Source: Kitasatospora terrestris (GTDB taxonomy: Bacteria > Actinomycetota > Actinomycetes > Streptomycetales > Streptomycetaceae). From it: 64,000 nt of DNA. Made by a program: the position numbers and the translations under genes. Each line of letters opens with the position of its first letter. The stretch's first letter is position 1. The DNA is taken from the NCBI RefSeq assembly GCF_039542905.1, contig NZ_BAABIS010000001.1, positions 4,154,001-4,218,000 of the forward strand, given 5' to 3'. The notes under the pieces were generated by a model. It saw nothing but the letters and a program-made list of their open reading frames with translations. It ran no database searches and had not been told where the DNA came from. Below, one piece after another: positions 19,952 through 30,185 of the stretch.

Positions 19952-19982
19952 CATATGACCACTCTCGGGGGAAGGGGAACAG

Positions 19983-20759
19983 ATGGGCGTCGTGCTGCCC
20001 GACGAACTCGCCTGGGTGCTCGACCTGATCGGGATCAACTGGCCCAATGTCGACGAGGACGAGTACCGCGAGATGGCGGACGAACTCCGGGACCTCGCAT
20101 CGACGTTGAACGCCGACAAGGACCTGATCGCCGGCGCCGCGCAGGAATTCCTGGGCATCAGCCAGGGCGCCGGCGCGGACGCCTTCCAGGCGCACTGGGA
20201 CAAGGTGGCCGGCACCCACATGCCCCAAGTCGCCCAGGCTCTGGACGTGTTCGCGATGGGGCTGGACGGCGCGGCACTGGTGATCAGCGGCGCGAAGATC
20301 GCCGCGATCGTCCAACTCGGCATCATGGCGGCCGAGGTGATCGCCGCCCAGGCCGCCGCACCGTTCACCTTCGGCCTCTCGGAGGCGGGCGCGCTCGGCG
20401 CCACCCAGGCCACCCGGATCATCGTCAAACGCCTCCTCAAGGAGGCCGAGCAGCAGCTGCTGTCCGAGCTGGTGTCGCTGGTCGAGGGGCCGGTCTTCGC
20501 CGCCCTCGGCAACATCGCCCAGGACCTGGTGGTCCAGCTCGCCCGCAACGCCCTCGGCGCCCAGGACGGCATCGACTGGGGCGAGGCCGCCGACGCCGGC
20601 AAGCAGGGCCTCAAGGAAGGCGTCCAGCAGTCGGTCGACCAGGTCAAGGGCTACGCCGACGATCCGCTGGGCAGCGCCCGGAACTTCGCCCAGAACACCG
20701 TCACCGGCGCCGCGCAGGGCACCCAGCAGCAGGCGCCGTCCCACCGAGGTGCGCGATGA
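19983..20759 (+). CDS. WXG100-like (CpnT N-terminal type) secretion partner of the toxin
   Basis: A 258-residue, mostly helical protein. Its start (LPDELAWVLDLIGINWPNVD, then EYREMADELRDLAS) has the pattern of the WXG100-like domain at the N-terminus of CpnT and many actinobacterial polymorphic toxins, associated with type VII secretion. A hydrophobic helical pair follows (about 85-150). Here the domain stands alone instead of being joined to a toxin: its stop overlaps the start of the next gene by 4 bp (ATGA). That coupling suggests a two-protein secreted complex, which is an inference. It has its own promoter and strong ribosome site. Confidence 0.72.
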   Translation: MGVVLPDELAWVLDLIGINWPNVDEDEYREMADELRDLASTLNADKDLIAGAAQEFLGISQGAGADAFQAHWDKVAGTHMPQVAQALDVFAMGLDGAALVISGAKIAAIVQLGIMAAEVIAAQAAAPFTFGLSEAGALGATQATRIIVKRLLKEAEQQLLSELVSLVEGPVFAALGNIAQDLVVQLARNALGAQDGIDWGEAADAGKQGLKEGVQQSVDQVKGYADDPLGSARNFAQNTVTGAAQGTQQQAPSHRGAR

Positions 20760-21694
20760 CCGACATCAAACACGACTTCGACGCGGCCGAGACCCTCGCC
20801 CGGAACTTCGACACCCACTTCGACCGGATGCGCGAGCACCACACCCGCACCACGCGCAACCGCACCCGCTCGGTCAGCGGCCGACACACCAACGACCCGA
20901 TGGGCAAGATCGTCTCCGACATGGCCGACCGGGCCCTCGGCGCGATCGAGACCGCGCTCAGCGGCCTCGCCCAGCACGCCAAGGACACCGGCGCCGGCAT
21001 CCGGAGGATGAGCCAGAACCACAAGGACCTGGAAGCCAAGCTCGCCGACCACTACAAGCGGATCGTCAACAAGCACGACACCACGCCGGTCTACCTGCTC
21101 GACCACAAGGGGGACGTGCACCGCGTCCACCCCGACGGCAGCAAGACGAAGATCGACGACGAGAACGACTCCGGCATCAAGCACTTCTTCAAGAACGGCC
21201 GGTCGGAGCTCTTCCGGGTGACCAAGGCCGACGTCCCGCCCCAGGACGCGAAGCGCACCGGCTCGCGCAAGGTCCGACCCGGCGGCTCCGAGCTGGCCCG
21301 GGCCACCCAGCGCGCCCGCCTCGCCCAGCGCGACTACGGCAGCTACGGACCGGACAGCCAGGCGCGCGCCAACTACGCCGCGCTGCACTACCAGGACGGC
21401 GAGCGGAACTTCATCCTCGTCGCCCGCAGCGACTTCCTGAACAACGCCCACTCCGAACGGCGCATCGGCCACCCGATCCTGGACAGGATGCAGGGTCCCA
21501 ACGTGCGGTCGCTGTACAGCGAACGGGCGCCCTGCGACTCCAAGCTCTCCAACTGCGGGAGCTGGCTGCACGCCAAGTTCCCGCACCTGACCGACGTCAG
21601 CCACAGCATCGACTACCCGGGAACCGAGGACCACTCGAAGTACCTCAAGGACCTCAAGGAACGCCATTTCCAGATCTTCCGCCGACGACGGTGA
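20756..21694 (+). CDS. Polymorphic toxin with C-terminal nucleic-acid deaminase domain
   Basis: A 312-residue protein. Residues about 1-105 are a charged helical domain like WXG/LXG secretion modules. A linker follows, then a deaminase-fold domain at about 205-312. It shows AHSER (H232, E234), then YSERAPC (P259-C260), C267, WLHAKFP and SHSIDY. HxE with PC...C is the zinc and proton-shuttle signature of cytidine/adenosine deaminases, here with six residues between the cysteines. The layout resembles XOO_2897-type toxin deaminases. Target could be DNA, RNA or a nucleotide. It is coupled to the gene before it and followed by SUKH-4 immunity genes. Confidence 0.75.
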   Translation: MTDIKHDFDAAETLARNFDTHFDRMREHHTRTTRNRTRSVSGRHTNDPMGKIVSDMADRALGAIETALSGLAQHAKDTGAGIRRMSQNHKDLEAKLADHYKRIVNKHDTTPVYLLDHKGDVHRVHPDGSKTKIDDENDSGIKHFFKNGRSELFRVTKADVPPQDAKRTGSRKVRPGGSELARATQRARLAQRDYGSYGPDSQARANYAALHYQDGERNFILVARSDFLNNAHSERRIGHPILDRMQGPNVRSLYSERAPCDSKLSNCGSWLHAKFPHLTDVSHSIDYPGTEDHSKYLKDLKERHFQIFRRRR

Positions 21695-21733
21695 CGCCGG
21701 GATCGCCCTCCCGCCCACGGATAGGCTGTGCCC

Positions 21734-22459
21734 ATGACGCCCGACGAACCGAACCCGCAGAGCCGGCCCGTCACCCGCGCCGCCCTGGAAGAGGTCTACG
21801 GCGCCGACGGGCTCGTCCGGGTGCCCGCCGACCGGCTGCCCGCCGCGGTCACCGATCCGGCCGCACGGGCCTTCCTCACCGACGTCGGCCTGCCGGTCGC
21901 CCCCGGTGCGGTGGTCCGGGCCGACCCGGCCGCGCGCGCCGACGGCCTGCCCGGCCTGGCCGAGTCCTGCCTGCCGGAGAAGGTCGACGAGGCGTACCCG
22001 GGGCTGCCCGGCGACGGCGCCGCCCTGCTGGTCGTCGGGCACTACGGCGCGGGCCTGTTCGTGCTCGACGGCGCCTCCGGCGCGGTCCACGCGCTCGCCC
22101 CGCACCAGGACCCGGCGGTCAACGGCCGCCCCGCCCACCGCGATCTGCACGCGTACGTCCGCTGCCTGCTCGCCTTCGGCGGGCGGGAGCTCTGGCTGCT
22201 CTCCGACCTGATGGACCCGGACACCGCGGACTGGTGCCGCGGCCACTTCCCGGAGTTCGCCGAGCTCTGCCCGGCCCGCGACGAGGACGACGACGACTTC
22301 TTCCTCGAGGAGGACGAGGAGCAGGAGCTCCTCGCCCGGATGCCCGACGTGGACGAGGTCCTGGCCGGGCTGACCGCGAAGCTCCGCCAGGTGGAGCCGG
22401 ACATCACCGACCAGCCGGTCTGGCAGCAGATCCTGCACGACTTCCGCCACGGCTACTGA
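21734..22459 (+). CDS. SUKH-4 family immunity protein
   Basis: A 241-residue acidic protein of the SUKH-4 type: PVTRAALEEVYGADGLVRVP at the N-terminus, then FLTDVGLPVAPG, a glycine-rich VVGHYGAGLFVLDGASGAVH core and a C-terminal helix ending DFRHGY. A run of aspartate/glutamate lies near residues 180-200. SUKH proteins neutralise many unrelated nuclease and deaminase toxins by direct binding. Position right after the toxin makes it the probable cognate immunity protein. ATG 21734 is 6 bp after TAGGCT, so it may also have its own leaderless promoter and stay expressed without the toxin. Confidence 0.82.
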   Translation: MTPDEPNPQSRPVTRAALEEVYGADGLVRVPADRLPAAVTDPAARAFLTDVGLPVAPGAVVRADPAARADGLPGLAESCLPEKVDEAYPGLPGDGAALLVVGHYGAGLFVLDGASGAVHALAPHQDPAVNGRPAHRDLHAYVRCLLAFGGRELWLLSDLMDPDTADWCRGHFPEFAELCPARDEDDDDFFLEEDEEQELLARMPDVDEVLAGLTAKLRQVEPDITDQPVWQQILHDFRHGY

Positions 22460-22476
22460 CCCTGAACGACGGAGCC

Positions 22477-23346
22477 ATGACCGCAGAACTCTCCCAGCGC
22501 CTGCTCGACCGTTTCGGCCCCGCCGGCCTGCGCCGACCGGACGCCGAGGAACTCGCGGCGACCGCCGTACCCGGCGAGACCGCCGCCCTGCTCGCCGCCG
22601 CGGGCCTCCCGGTCCAGGTGGGGCCATACTTCACCACCGCCGCCGACGATCCAGTGACCCTCGCCGCCTACGCCGAGCAGATCGGGCTGGACCCCGCCGA
22701 CCGGCCGGAGGCGGACTGGGCACGGCTCGGCACCGACCGCGGCGCGGAGCTGTGCGTCGACGGACAGGGCCGGGTCTGGGCGGTCTACCTCGCCTTTCCC
22801 GAGCCCCCCGTCCTGGTCGACACCTCGCTCGCGGCCTTCCTCGACAACCTCTGCGAGCTCGACGAGACCCTCCGGGCGCTGGCCGCCACCGACGTCCCGG
22901 ACGAGGTCTTCCGCCTGTTCTCCGCCGTGGAGAGCCGGATGCGGGCCACCGACCTGCGCGCGTTCGAGGACGACGAACTGTGGTGGCCCCGGGTCCTGGA
23001 GGACGTCCGGCACACCCGCGGCGTGCCCGGCTACGCCGCGTTCAAGTACCGCGGCCCCAAGGGCGAGCCGGAGATCGTCACGGCCGACGGCTCGCTCGCG
23101 CTGCACCCCGAGGAGGCGCTCTGGAGCCGCCTCGGCGGCTCCGGCGTCGACCCCGAGGACGTCCTGGAGGTCTACACCGAGCTGCAGGCCTGCTTCATGC
23201 CCGGCCACTACTGCAGCGTCTGGCTGGCCCGGACCTTCCCGAACGCCGAGTTCAGCCACAGCTACGACTACGGCGACACCGCGGCCGAACGGGAGGCCGG
23301 CATCCGCGAACTCGCGACCGCGCTCGCGGAAGAGCCGCGTGGCTGA
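22477..23346 (+). CDS. SUKH-4 / nucleic-acid deaminase fusion protein
   Basis: A 289-residue protein. Residues about 1-140 look like a SUKH-4 domain (RLLDRFGPAGLRRPDAEELA, LLAAAGLPVQVGPYF, then LVDTSLAAFLDNL). Residues about 150-289 look like a deaminase domain: HPE (H210, E212), YTELQAC (C239), C246, WLARTFP and SHSYDY. The cysteine spacing and flanking motifs equal those of the toxin two genes upstream; only the proline before the first cysteine is changed to alanine. It may be an active deaminase guarded by its own SUKH domain, a decoy, or a secondary effector. ATG 22477 follows ACGGAG. Confidence 0.75.
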   Translation: MTAELSQRLLDRFGPAGLRRPDAEELAATAVPGETAALLAAAGLPVQVGPYFTTAADDPVTLAAYAEQIGLDPADRPEADWARLGTDRGAELCVDGQGRVWAVYLAFPEPPVLVDTSLAAFLDNLCELDETLRALAATDVPDEVFRLFSAVESRMRATDLRAFEDDELWWPRVLEDVRHTRGVPGYAAFKYRGPKGEPEIVTADGSLALHPEEALWSRLGGSGVDPEDVLEVYTELQACFMPGHYCSVWLARTFPNAEFSHSYDYGDTAAEREAGIRELATALAEEPRG

Positions 23347-23982
23347 CCCCCGGACCACCGGGCCGGTCACCCGCGGAGCCCTGGAGGGCTTCTTCGGCGC
23401 GGACGGGCTGCTCCGCGTCCCCGCCGAGCGGCTCCCCGCGAGCCTGACCGATCCCGGTGCCCGGGCCTTCCTCACCGGCATCGGCCTTCCCCGGACCCGG
23501 TGACGCCGCTGGAACCCCACAGCCGCGTCGAGCACGGCATGATCCGGCTGGCCGAGCTGTACCTGCCGCACCACCGGCTGTTCGAGATGCACCGGGGCCT
23601 GCCCGCCGGGGCCGGCGACTGGCTGGTCCTCGGCACCCACGGCGAGGTGCCGTTCGCCCCGGACGGCGGCTCGGGCGCCGTCCACACCGTCGCGGGCGAC
23701 CCGGACGCGGCGTACGCCCGTCCCGCCCACCGCGACCTCCACTCACTGGCGCGCTGCCTGATGGCCTACGACGCCGAGGTGATGAGGCTGCTCCTCGCCG
23801 ACTTCCTCGACGAGGAGCAGCTCGCCTGGTGCGCCGAGCACCTCCCACACTGGAACGAGGTCGAGGACGCGGACCACGAGGAGGTCGTGGCCCGCTTCAC
23901 CGCGCGCCTCGAAGCGGCCGAACCCGGTATCCTCACCAACCCCGGCCGGCAGGGCGCCGTCCACACGCTCCGCCACGGCTTC
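23339..23982 (+). pseudogene. Broken SUKH-4 immunity gene (frameshift, lost stop)
   Basis: It begins at GTG 23339, overlapping the preceding stop by 8 bp (GTGGCTGA). The first 54 codons (PVTRGALEGFFGADGLLRVP, ARAFLTGIGLP) match the intact SUKH-4 gene at 21734, then end at TGA 23501-23503. The homology continues from about 23490 in another frame: LAELYLPHHRLFEMHRGLP, GSGAVHTVAG, RPAHRDLHSLARCLMAY, ending LRHGF at 23982. The usual stop after that point is missing, and the frame stays open to 24588, deep in the next gene. Two independent lesions favour real decay over one sequencing error. Confidence 0.75.
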
Positions 23983-24074
23983 CAGCCCTCCCCTCCGGCA
24001 CCTCCGGCACCGGCTGCAACCGCAGCGGCCGGGCGGGCCGTCCCAGTCGGTAGCCGACCAGGAAGCATCAACCC

Positions 24075-24920
24075 GTGCCCACGACCCGCAGTGCCGCCGT
24101 GTCCCGCCGTGCCCGCAACGCCCTGCGCCGTCGGCGCGAGCGCCTGCGGCGGCTGCGGCGGACGGTCCTGGTGGCCGTGGTGCTGGTGGCGGCCGGGGTG
24201 GCGGTGCTGCTGCACGGCGGGGGCGGCCCGGAGCCGGGGCCGACCGCGCAGGCCCGTCCGGTCCCGCCCGCCGAGGCGACGGCGAAGCCGAGTCCGAGCC
24301 CGACGCCCAGCCCCACACCGACCCCGACGCCGCCCCCCTCGCCCGCACCGACCGTGGTCGCCCGCGGCGAGGGCACCTTCACCTCCGCCCGGGCGGACGG
24401 CAAGGCGGTCGGCAAGGGCACCGTCCGCCGCTACAAGGTCGAGGTGGAGGACGGCATCGGCATCGATCCACAGGCGGCCGCGGGCATCGTCCAGGCCGTC
24501 CTCGCCGACCGGCGCGGCTGGACCGCGAGCGGCACGAACGGCTTCCAGCTGGTCGCCTCCGGCAGCTACGACTTCACCGTGCGGATAGCCTCGCCGGCCA
24601 CCGTCGACAAGATCTGCGCCACCGTCGGGCTGAACACCAAGGGCGAGGTGAACTGCGACGCCGGCAGCCAGGTGATGGTCAACTCCAAGCGCTGGCTGAC
24701 CGGTTCACCGCAGTTCAACGGTCCGCTGGCCGACTACCGGGCGCTGATCGTCAACCACGAGGTGGGCCACCGGATCGGCCGCGGCCATGAGGGGTGCCCG
24801 GGCCCGGGCAAGCCGGCGCCCGCCATGATGCAGCAGATCTACGGCCTGGACGGCTGCACCCCCAACGCCTGGCCGTACACCGCCGACGGCGAGTACATCA
24901 GCGGCCCGTCGGTGCCGTAG
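24075..24920 (+). CDS. DUF3152 secreted/membrane-anchored zinc-protease-like protein
   Basis: A 281-residue protein. An arginine-rich cytoplasmic start is followed by one membrane helix (about 30-47), a proline/threonine-rich spacer (about 55-95) and an extracellular DUF3152 domain (about 100-281). The domain holds HEVGH (228-232) and H238 in GRGHEGC, which together give the HExxHxxGxxH zinc signature of metzincin-like peptidases. Cysteines C181, C194, C241 may form disulfides. GTG 24075 follows AGGAAG. It abuts the degraded SUKH-4 gene but belongs to a conserved actinobacterial family unrelated to toxins. Substrate unknown. Confidence 0.82.
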   Translation: MPTTRSAAVSRRARNALRRRRERLRRLRRTVLVAVVLVAAGVAVLLHGGGGPEPGPTAQARPVPPAEATAKPSPSPTPSPTPTPTPPPSPAPTVVARGEGTFTSARADGKAVGKGTVRRYKVEVEDGIGIDPQAAAGIVQAVLADRRGWTASGTNGFQLVASGSYDFTVRIASPATVDKICATVGLNTKGEVNCDAGSQVMVNSKRWLTGSPQFNGPLADYRALIVNHEVGHRIGRGHEGCPGPGKPAPAMMQQIYGLDGCTPNAWPYTADGEYISGPSVP

Positions 24921-24937
24921 CGGGAGGCGCCCGGCGG

Positions 24938-25738
24938 TCAGCCCAGCACCGGCAGAAGGGTGCTGAGGTCGCTGCGCTCGCCGCTCGCCGAGAGCGACAC
25001 GTCCAGCACCTCCGCCCAGGCCACCCGCCCGGTGGCCAGCCGGATCCAGGTCAGCGGTTCGGCCTCCACCACGTTCGGCGGCGTCCCCCGGGTGTGCTTC
25101 GGGCCCTCCACGGCCTGCACCACGGCGTACGGCGGCACCCTCAACTCGACCGCACCGCCCGGCACCTGGTCGGCGAAGGCGTCGGCGAGCAGCCGGGTCG
25201 CGGCGGCCACCGCCTGCTTCTCGTGCGCGAAGTCGGTGCCCAGCGCCTGCGCCAGGTCGTCCGCGTGGACCACGGTCTCCACCAGCCGGGTCACCAGGAA
25301 GTCGGCCAGCGGCATCGGCCCGAAGCGCATCGCGATCAGCCGGCCGGGCTCCTCGGCGGCCGGCAACGCCGCCAGCAGCGCGTCGCAGCACCGGTCGAAC
25401 TCGGCGGCGACCGCGGCGGCCGGTCCGGCGAACGCCCCGGCGGCCAGCTCCTCGGCGATGTCGTTGATGGTGGCGGCGGCCGTCCTGGTCTGCCGCGCCC
25501 AGTACAGCGGGGTGATCGGCCGCACGTCCGGGATCGGGTCGTCCAGATGGGCCGGCACCCAGCTGACCACCATGCCCAGGTGGGACACCAACTCCCGTAC
25601 CCGCCAGTCCCCGAGCCGGGTCGGGAGGCTCAACTGCGCCTCGTCCAGGCCACGGACGGTGGAGCGCAGGGCCTCGATCTGCCCGGCCAGCGCAGCGCGC
25701 ACCCTGGCCGGGTCGTAGGTGCGGGTCTTGGTCGCCAT
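24938..25738 (-). CDS. Maleylpyruvate-isomerase-family, mycothiol-dependent enzyme
   Basis: A 266-residue protein with an N-terminal DinB-like four-helix domain (WRVRELVSHLG with the first metal-binding histidine, then ETVVHADDLAQAL with the second). A C-terminal alpha/beta domain like the sterol-carrier/MDMPI type follows (about 170-266). The family uses mycothiol as cofactor for isomerisation, thiol transfer or detoxification. The reaction here is not known. ATG 25736-25738 is 7 bp after TACGCT, a leaderless pattern. It lies downstream of purL in the same direction, separated by a terminator. Confidence 0.8.
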   Translation of the reverse strand: MATKTRTYDPARVRAALAGQIEALRSTVRGLDEAQLSLPTRLGDWRVRELVSHLGMVVSWVPAHLDDPIPDVRPITPLYWARQTRTAAATINDIAEELAAGAFAGPAAAVAAEFDRCCDALLAALPAAEEPGRLIAMRFGPMPLADFLVTRLVETVVHADDLAQALGTDFAHEKQAVAAATRLLADAFADQVPGGAVELRVPPYAVVQAVEGPKHTRGTPPNVVEAEPLTWIRLATGRVAWAEVLDVSLSASGERSDLSTLLPVLG

Positions 25739-25755
25739 GGACGGCAGCGTACGCG

Positions 25756-25796
25756 CCGAAGGGCGGTCCGCGCAGAATGTGCGGACCGCCCTTCGG
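25756..25796 (-). terminator. Terminator of the purSQL operon
   Basis: A perfect 16-bp stem, CCGAAGGGCGGTCCGC (25756-25771) with GCGGACCGCCCTTCGG (25781-25796), lies 15 bp beyond the purL stop. Confidence 0.88.
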
Positions 25797-25810
25797 ACGC
25801 AGGGGCCGGA

Positions 25811-28065
<2,255 letters not shown>

Positions 28066-28066
<1 letters not shown>

Positions 28067-28743
28067 CAGGCGTTCACCAGCTGCTTGAGGACGGAAGTGA
28101 AGAAGCCCAGGCCCTCGGTGGTCGGGCCGGTGAGCGGCTCGACGGCGTGCTCCGGGTGCGGCATCAGGCCGACGACATTGCCCGCGGCGTTGGTGATGCC
28201 GGCGATGTCGCGGTACGAACCGTTGGGGTTCACGTCCAGGTACCGGGCGACGACGCGGCCTTCGGCCTCGAGCTCGTCGAGGACGTGGGCGTCGGCGACG
28301 AAGCGGCCCTCGCCGTTCTTCAGCGGAACGACGATTTCCTGGCCGGCCGAGTAATCCCGGGTCCAGGCGGTGCCGGCGTTCTCGATGCGCAGCTTCTGGT
28401 CGCGGCAGATGAAGTGCAGCGAGTCGTTGCGGGTGAGCGCGCCGGGCAGCAGGTGCGATTCGCAGAGGACCTGGAAGCCGTTGCAGATACCGAGGACCGG
28501 CATTCCGAGCTTGGCCTGCTCGATGACGGTGTCCATCACCGGCGAGAAGCGGGAGATGGCCCCGCAGCGCAGATAGTCGCCGTAGGAGAATCCGCCCGGC
28601 AGGACGACGGCGTCGACCTGGTGGAGATCCTTGTCACGGTGCCAGAGGGCGACCGGCTCGGCGCCGGCCAGGCGGACCGCGCGCTGCGCGTCGCGGTCGT
28701 CGAGGGAACCGGGGAAAGTGACGACGCCGACTCGGGTGGTCAC
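28066..28743 (-). CDS. purQ: Phosphoribosylformylglycinamidine synthase subunit PurQ
   Basis: A 225-residue class I glutamine amidotransferase that supplies ammonia to PurL. The nucleophile is C87 in GICNGFQ, with H196 and E198 in PHPEHAVE completing the triad. GTG 28741-28743 overlaps the purS stop by 4 bp (GTGA), and its stop overlaps the purL start, so the three proteins are made from one coupled message in a fixed ratio. Confidence 0.97.
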
Positions 28744-28994
28744 TTGCCCTCCTCCTCGACGCGGACGGTGAAGTCCTCGATCACGGTGTTGGCGAGGAAG
28801 GTCTCGGCGGCTTCGCGGATGCGGGCGAGGGCGGCGTCGTCGACCGGGCCCTCCAGCTCCAGCTCGAAGCGCTTTCCCTGGCGGACGTCGGCGATCCCGG
28901 CGAATCCGAGACGCGGCAGTGCACGCTGCACCGCCTGTCCCTGGGGGTCGAGGATCTCCGGCTTGAGCATGACGTCGACTACGACGCGTGCCAC
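28740..28994 (-). CDS. purS: Phosphoribosylformylglycinamidine synthase subunit PurS
   Basis: An 84-residue structural subunit that helps channel ammonia between PurQ and PurL. The sequence MARVVVDVMLKPEILDPQGQ and the C-terminal ANTVIEDFTVRVEEE are typical. GTG 28992-28994 is chosen over the in-frame GTG at 28998-29000 because GGGAG lies 5 bases before the former and touches the latter. It is the first gene of purS-purQ-purL. Confidence 0.94.
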   Translation of the reverse strand: MARVVVDVMLKPEILDPQGQAVQRALPRLGFAGIADVRQGKRFELELEGPVDDAALARIREAAETFLANTVIEDFTVRVEEEGK

Positions 28995-29405
28995 TGGCAC
29001 TCCCGGTGGTGATTGCGTGAAGGCGGGGGACCTTCAGCCTACCTGGGGTTCGGGGCCGGATTGCTGGCCCGGGAGGGTGACGCGCGTAGACACCCGCCCC
29101 TTACGCCGCAAGGGTTCCGGGCCCCTCCGGCGCCCCAGGGGGGCATCCGATTTCGGAGGTTTAATCCCTTCCGTAACGCCCGTGTATCGACGCATCGGGG
29201 AAGCACGTGAATATCCGGAAAAAAGGAATCGAGACCCTTCGATTTCCCCCGCCTTTGGGTGCAGAATAGGGCGACCGGCAGCCGGGCGCGCTGCGTATCC
29301 GGTTCGGGCCCCCACGCCCTCCGTATGCGCCCGCGCAGCGGCACACCGGGCCGACGGGGCACCCGAGACACCCGGCGGCCTAATTGCCCGAGAGGATTGA
29401 CACCC
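28995..29405. other. Divergent control region between purS and the Lsr2-type gene
   Basis: No gene is seen in these 411 bp. The part at 29150-29275 has AT-rich runs (GGAAAAAAGG, TTTAATCCC) unusual for this window and suited to promoters or to binding by an Lsr2-type protein. I cannot fix individual promoter boxes. Confidence 0.5.
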
Positions 29406-29723
29406 ATGGCTCAGCGTGTAGTCGTCACGCTCTCCGACGACCTGGACGGCGGCGCCGCCGCGGAAACCGTCCACTTCGGCGTTGACGGGAAGTCGTACGA
29501 GATCGACCTGTCCGCCGACAACGCGGAAAAGCTCCGGGAGGCCCTCGCCCCGTTCGTCGCGGCCGGCCGCCGCCAGAGCCGCAGCGGAAAGTCCTTCCGC
29601 CGCACCGCGCTGACCCCGGACCCGGCCGCGGTGCGCGCCTGGGCCCAGTCCAACGGCATGGAGCTGCCCGCCCGCGGCCGCATCCCGAAGCACGTGTACG
29701 AGGCGTTCGCCGACGCGAACTGA
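29406..29723 (+). CDS. Lsr2-family nucleoid-associated protein (LsrL-like)
   Basis: A 105-residue protein. The N-terminal oligomerisation part begins MAQRVVVTLSDDLDGG and continues VHFGVDGKSYEIDLS. A basic linker follows, then a C-terminal DNA-binding domain with the AT-hook-like RGR motif at 90-92 (LPARGRIPKHV). Lsr2 proteins bind AT-rich DNA and silence foreign and secondary-metabolism genes. Streptomycetes carry two paralogues; from memory, the one beside the purSQL genes is LsrL, which fits here. ATG 29406 follows AGAGG. Confidence 0.9.
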   Translation: MAQRVVVTLSDDLDGGAAAETVHFGVDGKSYEIDLSADNAEKLREALAPFVAAGRRQSRSGKSFRRTALTPDPAAVRAWAQSNGMELPARGRIPKHVYEAFADAN

Positions 29724-29737
29724 CCGCCTGCGGTCCG

Positions 29738-29767
29738 CCCCACCCGACCCGGAGAGGAAGGGTGGGG
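29738..29767 (+). terminator. Hairpin after the Lsr2-type gene
   Basis: CCCCACCC (29738-29745) pairs with GGGTGGGG (29760-29767). Confidence 0.5.
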
Positions 29768-29848
29768 CGAGCACTCTCACGGATGTTGTAGAGTATTTCT
29801 CGTCGCCAAGGGGAACACCCCGGGAGCGGCCGGCGCCCCAGGTGCCGT

Positions 29849-29921
29849 GCGGACGTGGCTCAGTTGGTAGAGCATCACCTTGCCAAGGTGAGGGTCGCGA
29901 GTTCGAATCTCGTCGTCCGCT
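29849..29921 (+). tRNA. tRNA-Gly (anticodon GCC)
   Basis: A 73-base cloverleaf. The acceptor stem GCGGACG pairs with CGTCCGC. The D-loop contains CAGTTGGTAG, the anticodon loop TGCCAAG carries GCC, and the T-loop is GTTCGAATC. CCA is not encoded. It is the first of two identical copies. Confidence 0.97.
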
Positions 29922-29961
29922 CGCAGTGCCGAAAGGCGCAGCAGCACAAGTGAATAGACCT

Positions 29962-30034
29962 GCGGACGTGGCTCAGTTGGTAGAGCATCACCTTGCCAAG
30001 GTGAGGGTCGCGAGTTCGAATCTCGTCGTCCGCT
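29962..30034 (+). tRNA. tRNA-Gly (anticodon GCC), second identical copy
   Basis: All 73 bases equal the copy at 29849-29921, 40 bp upstream. The pair is probably one transcript, ended by the palindromic hairpin 9 bases further on. Confidence 0.97.
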
Positions 30035-30042
30035 CCATGACG

Positions 30043-30070
30043 GAAGGCCCCCTCGATCGAGGGGGCCTTC
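30043..30070 (+). terminator. Terminator of the tRNA-Gly transcript
   Basis: A perfect 28-bp palindrome with arms GAAGGCCCCCTCGA (30043-30056) and TCGAGGGGGCCTTC (30057-30070), followed by TGCGTT. Confidence 0.85.
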
Positions 30071-30185
30071 TGCGTTGCCCCGCCCCTCCCCCATGACATT
30101 TGTCACCGCCGACCCGTGGATCCGCACCGGCGACCGGTGACGGCCCGCACTGCCCGCGAGGCCGGGGCGACGGGAGGCTGGAGCC

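Noticed and set aside
29849..30034. Attachment site or integrated element at the tRNA-Gly genes
   Set aside because: No integrase gene and no partial tRNA repeat is found nearby; the repeat is simply a full second tRNA gene.
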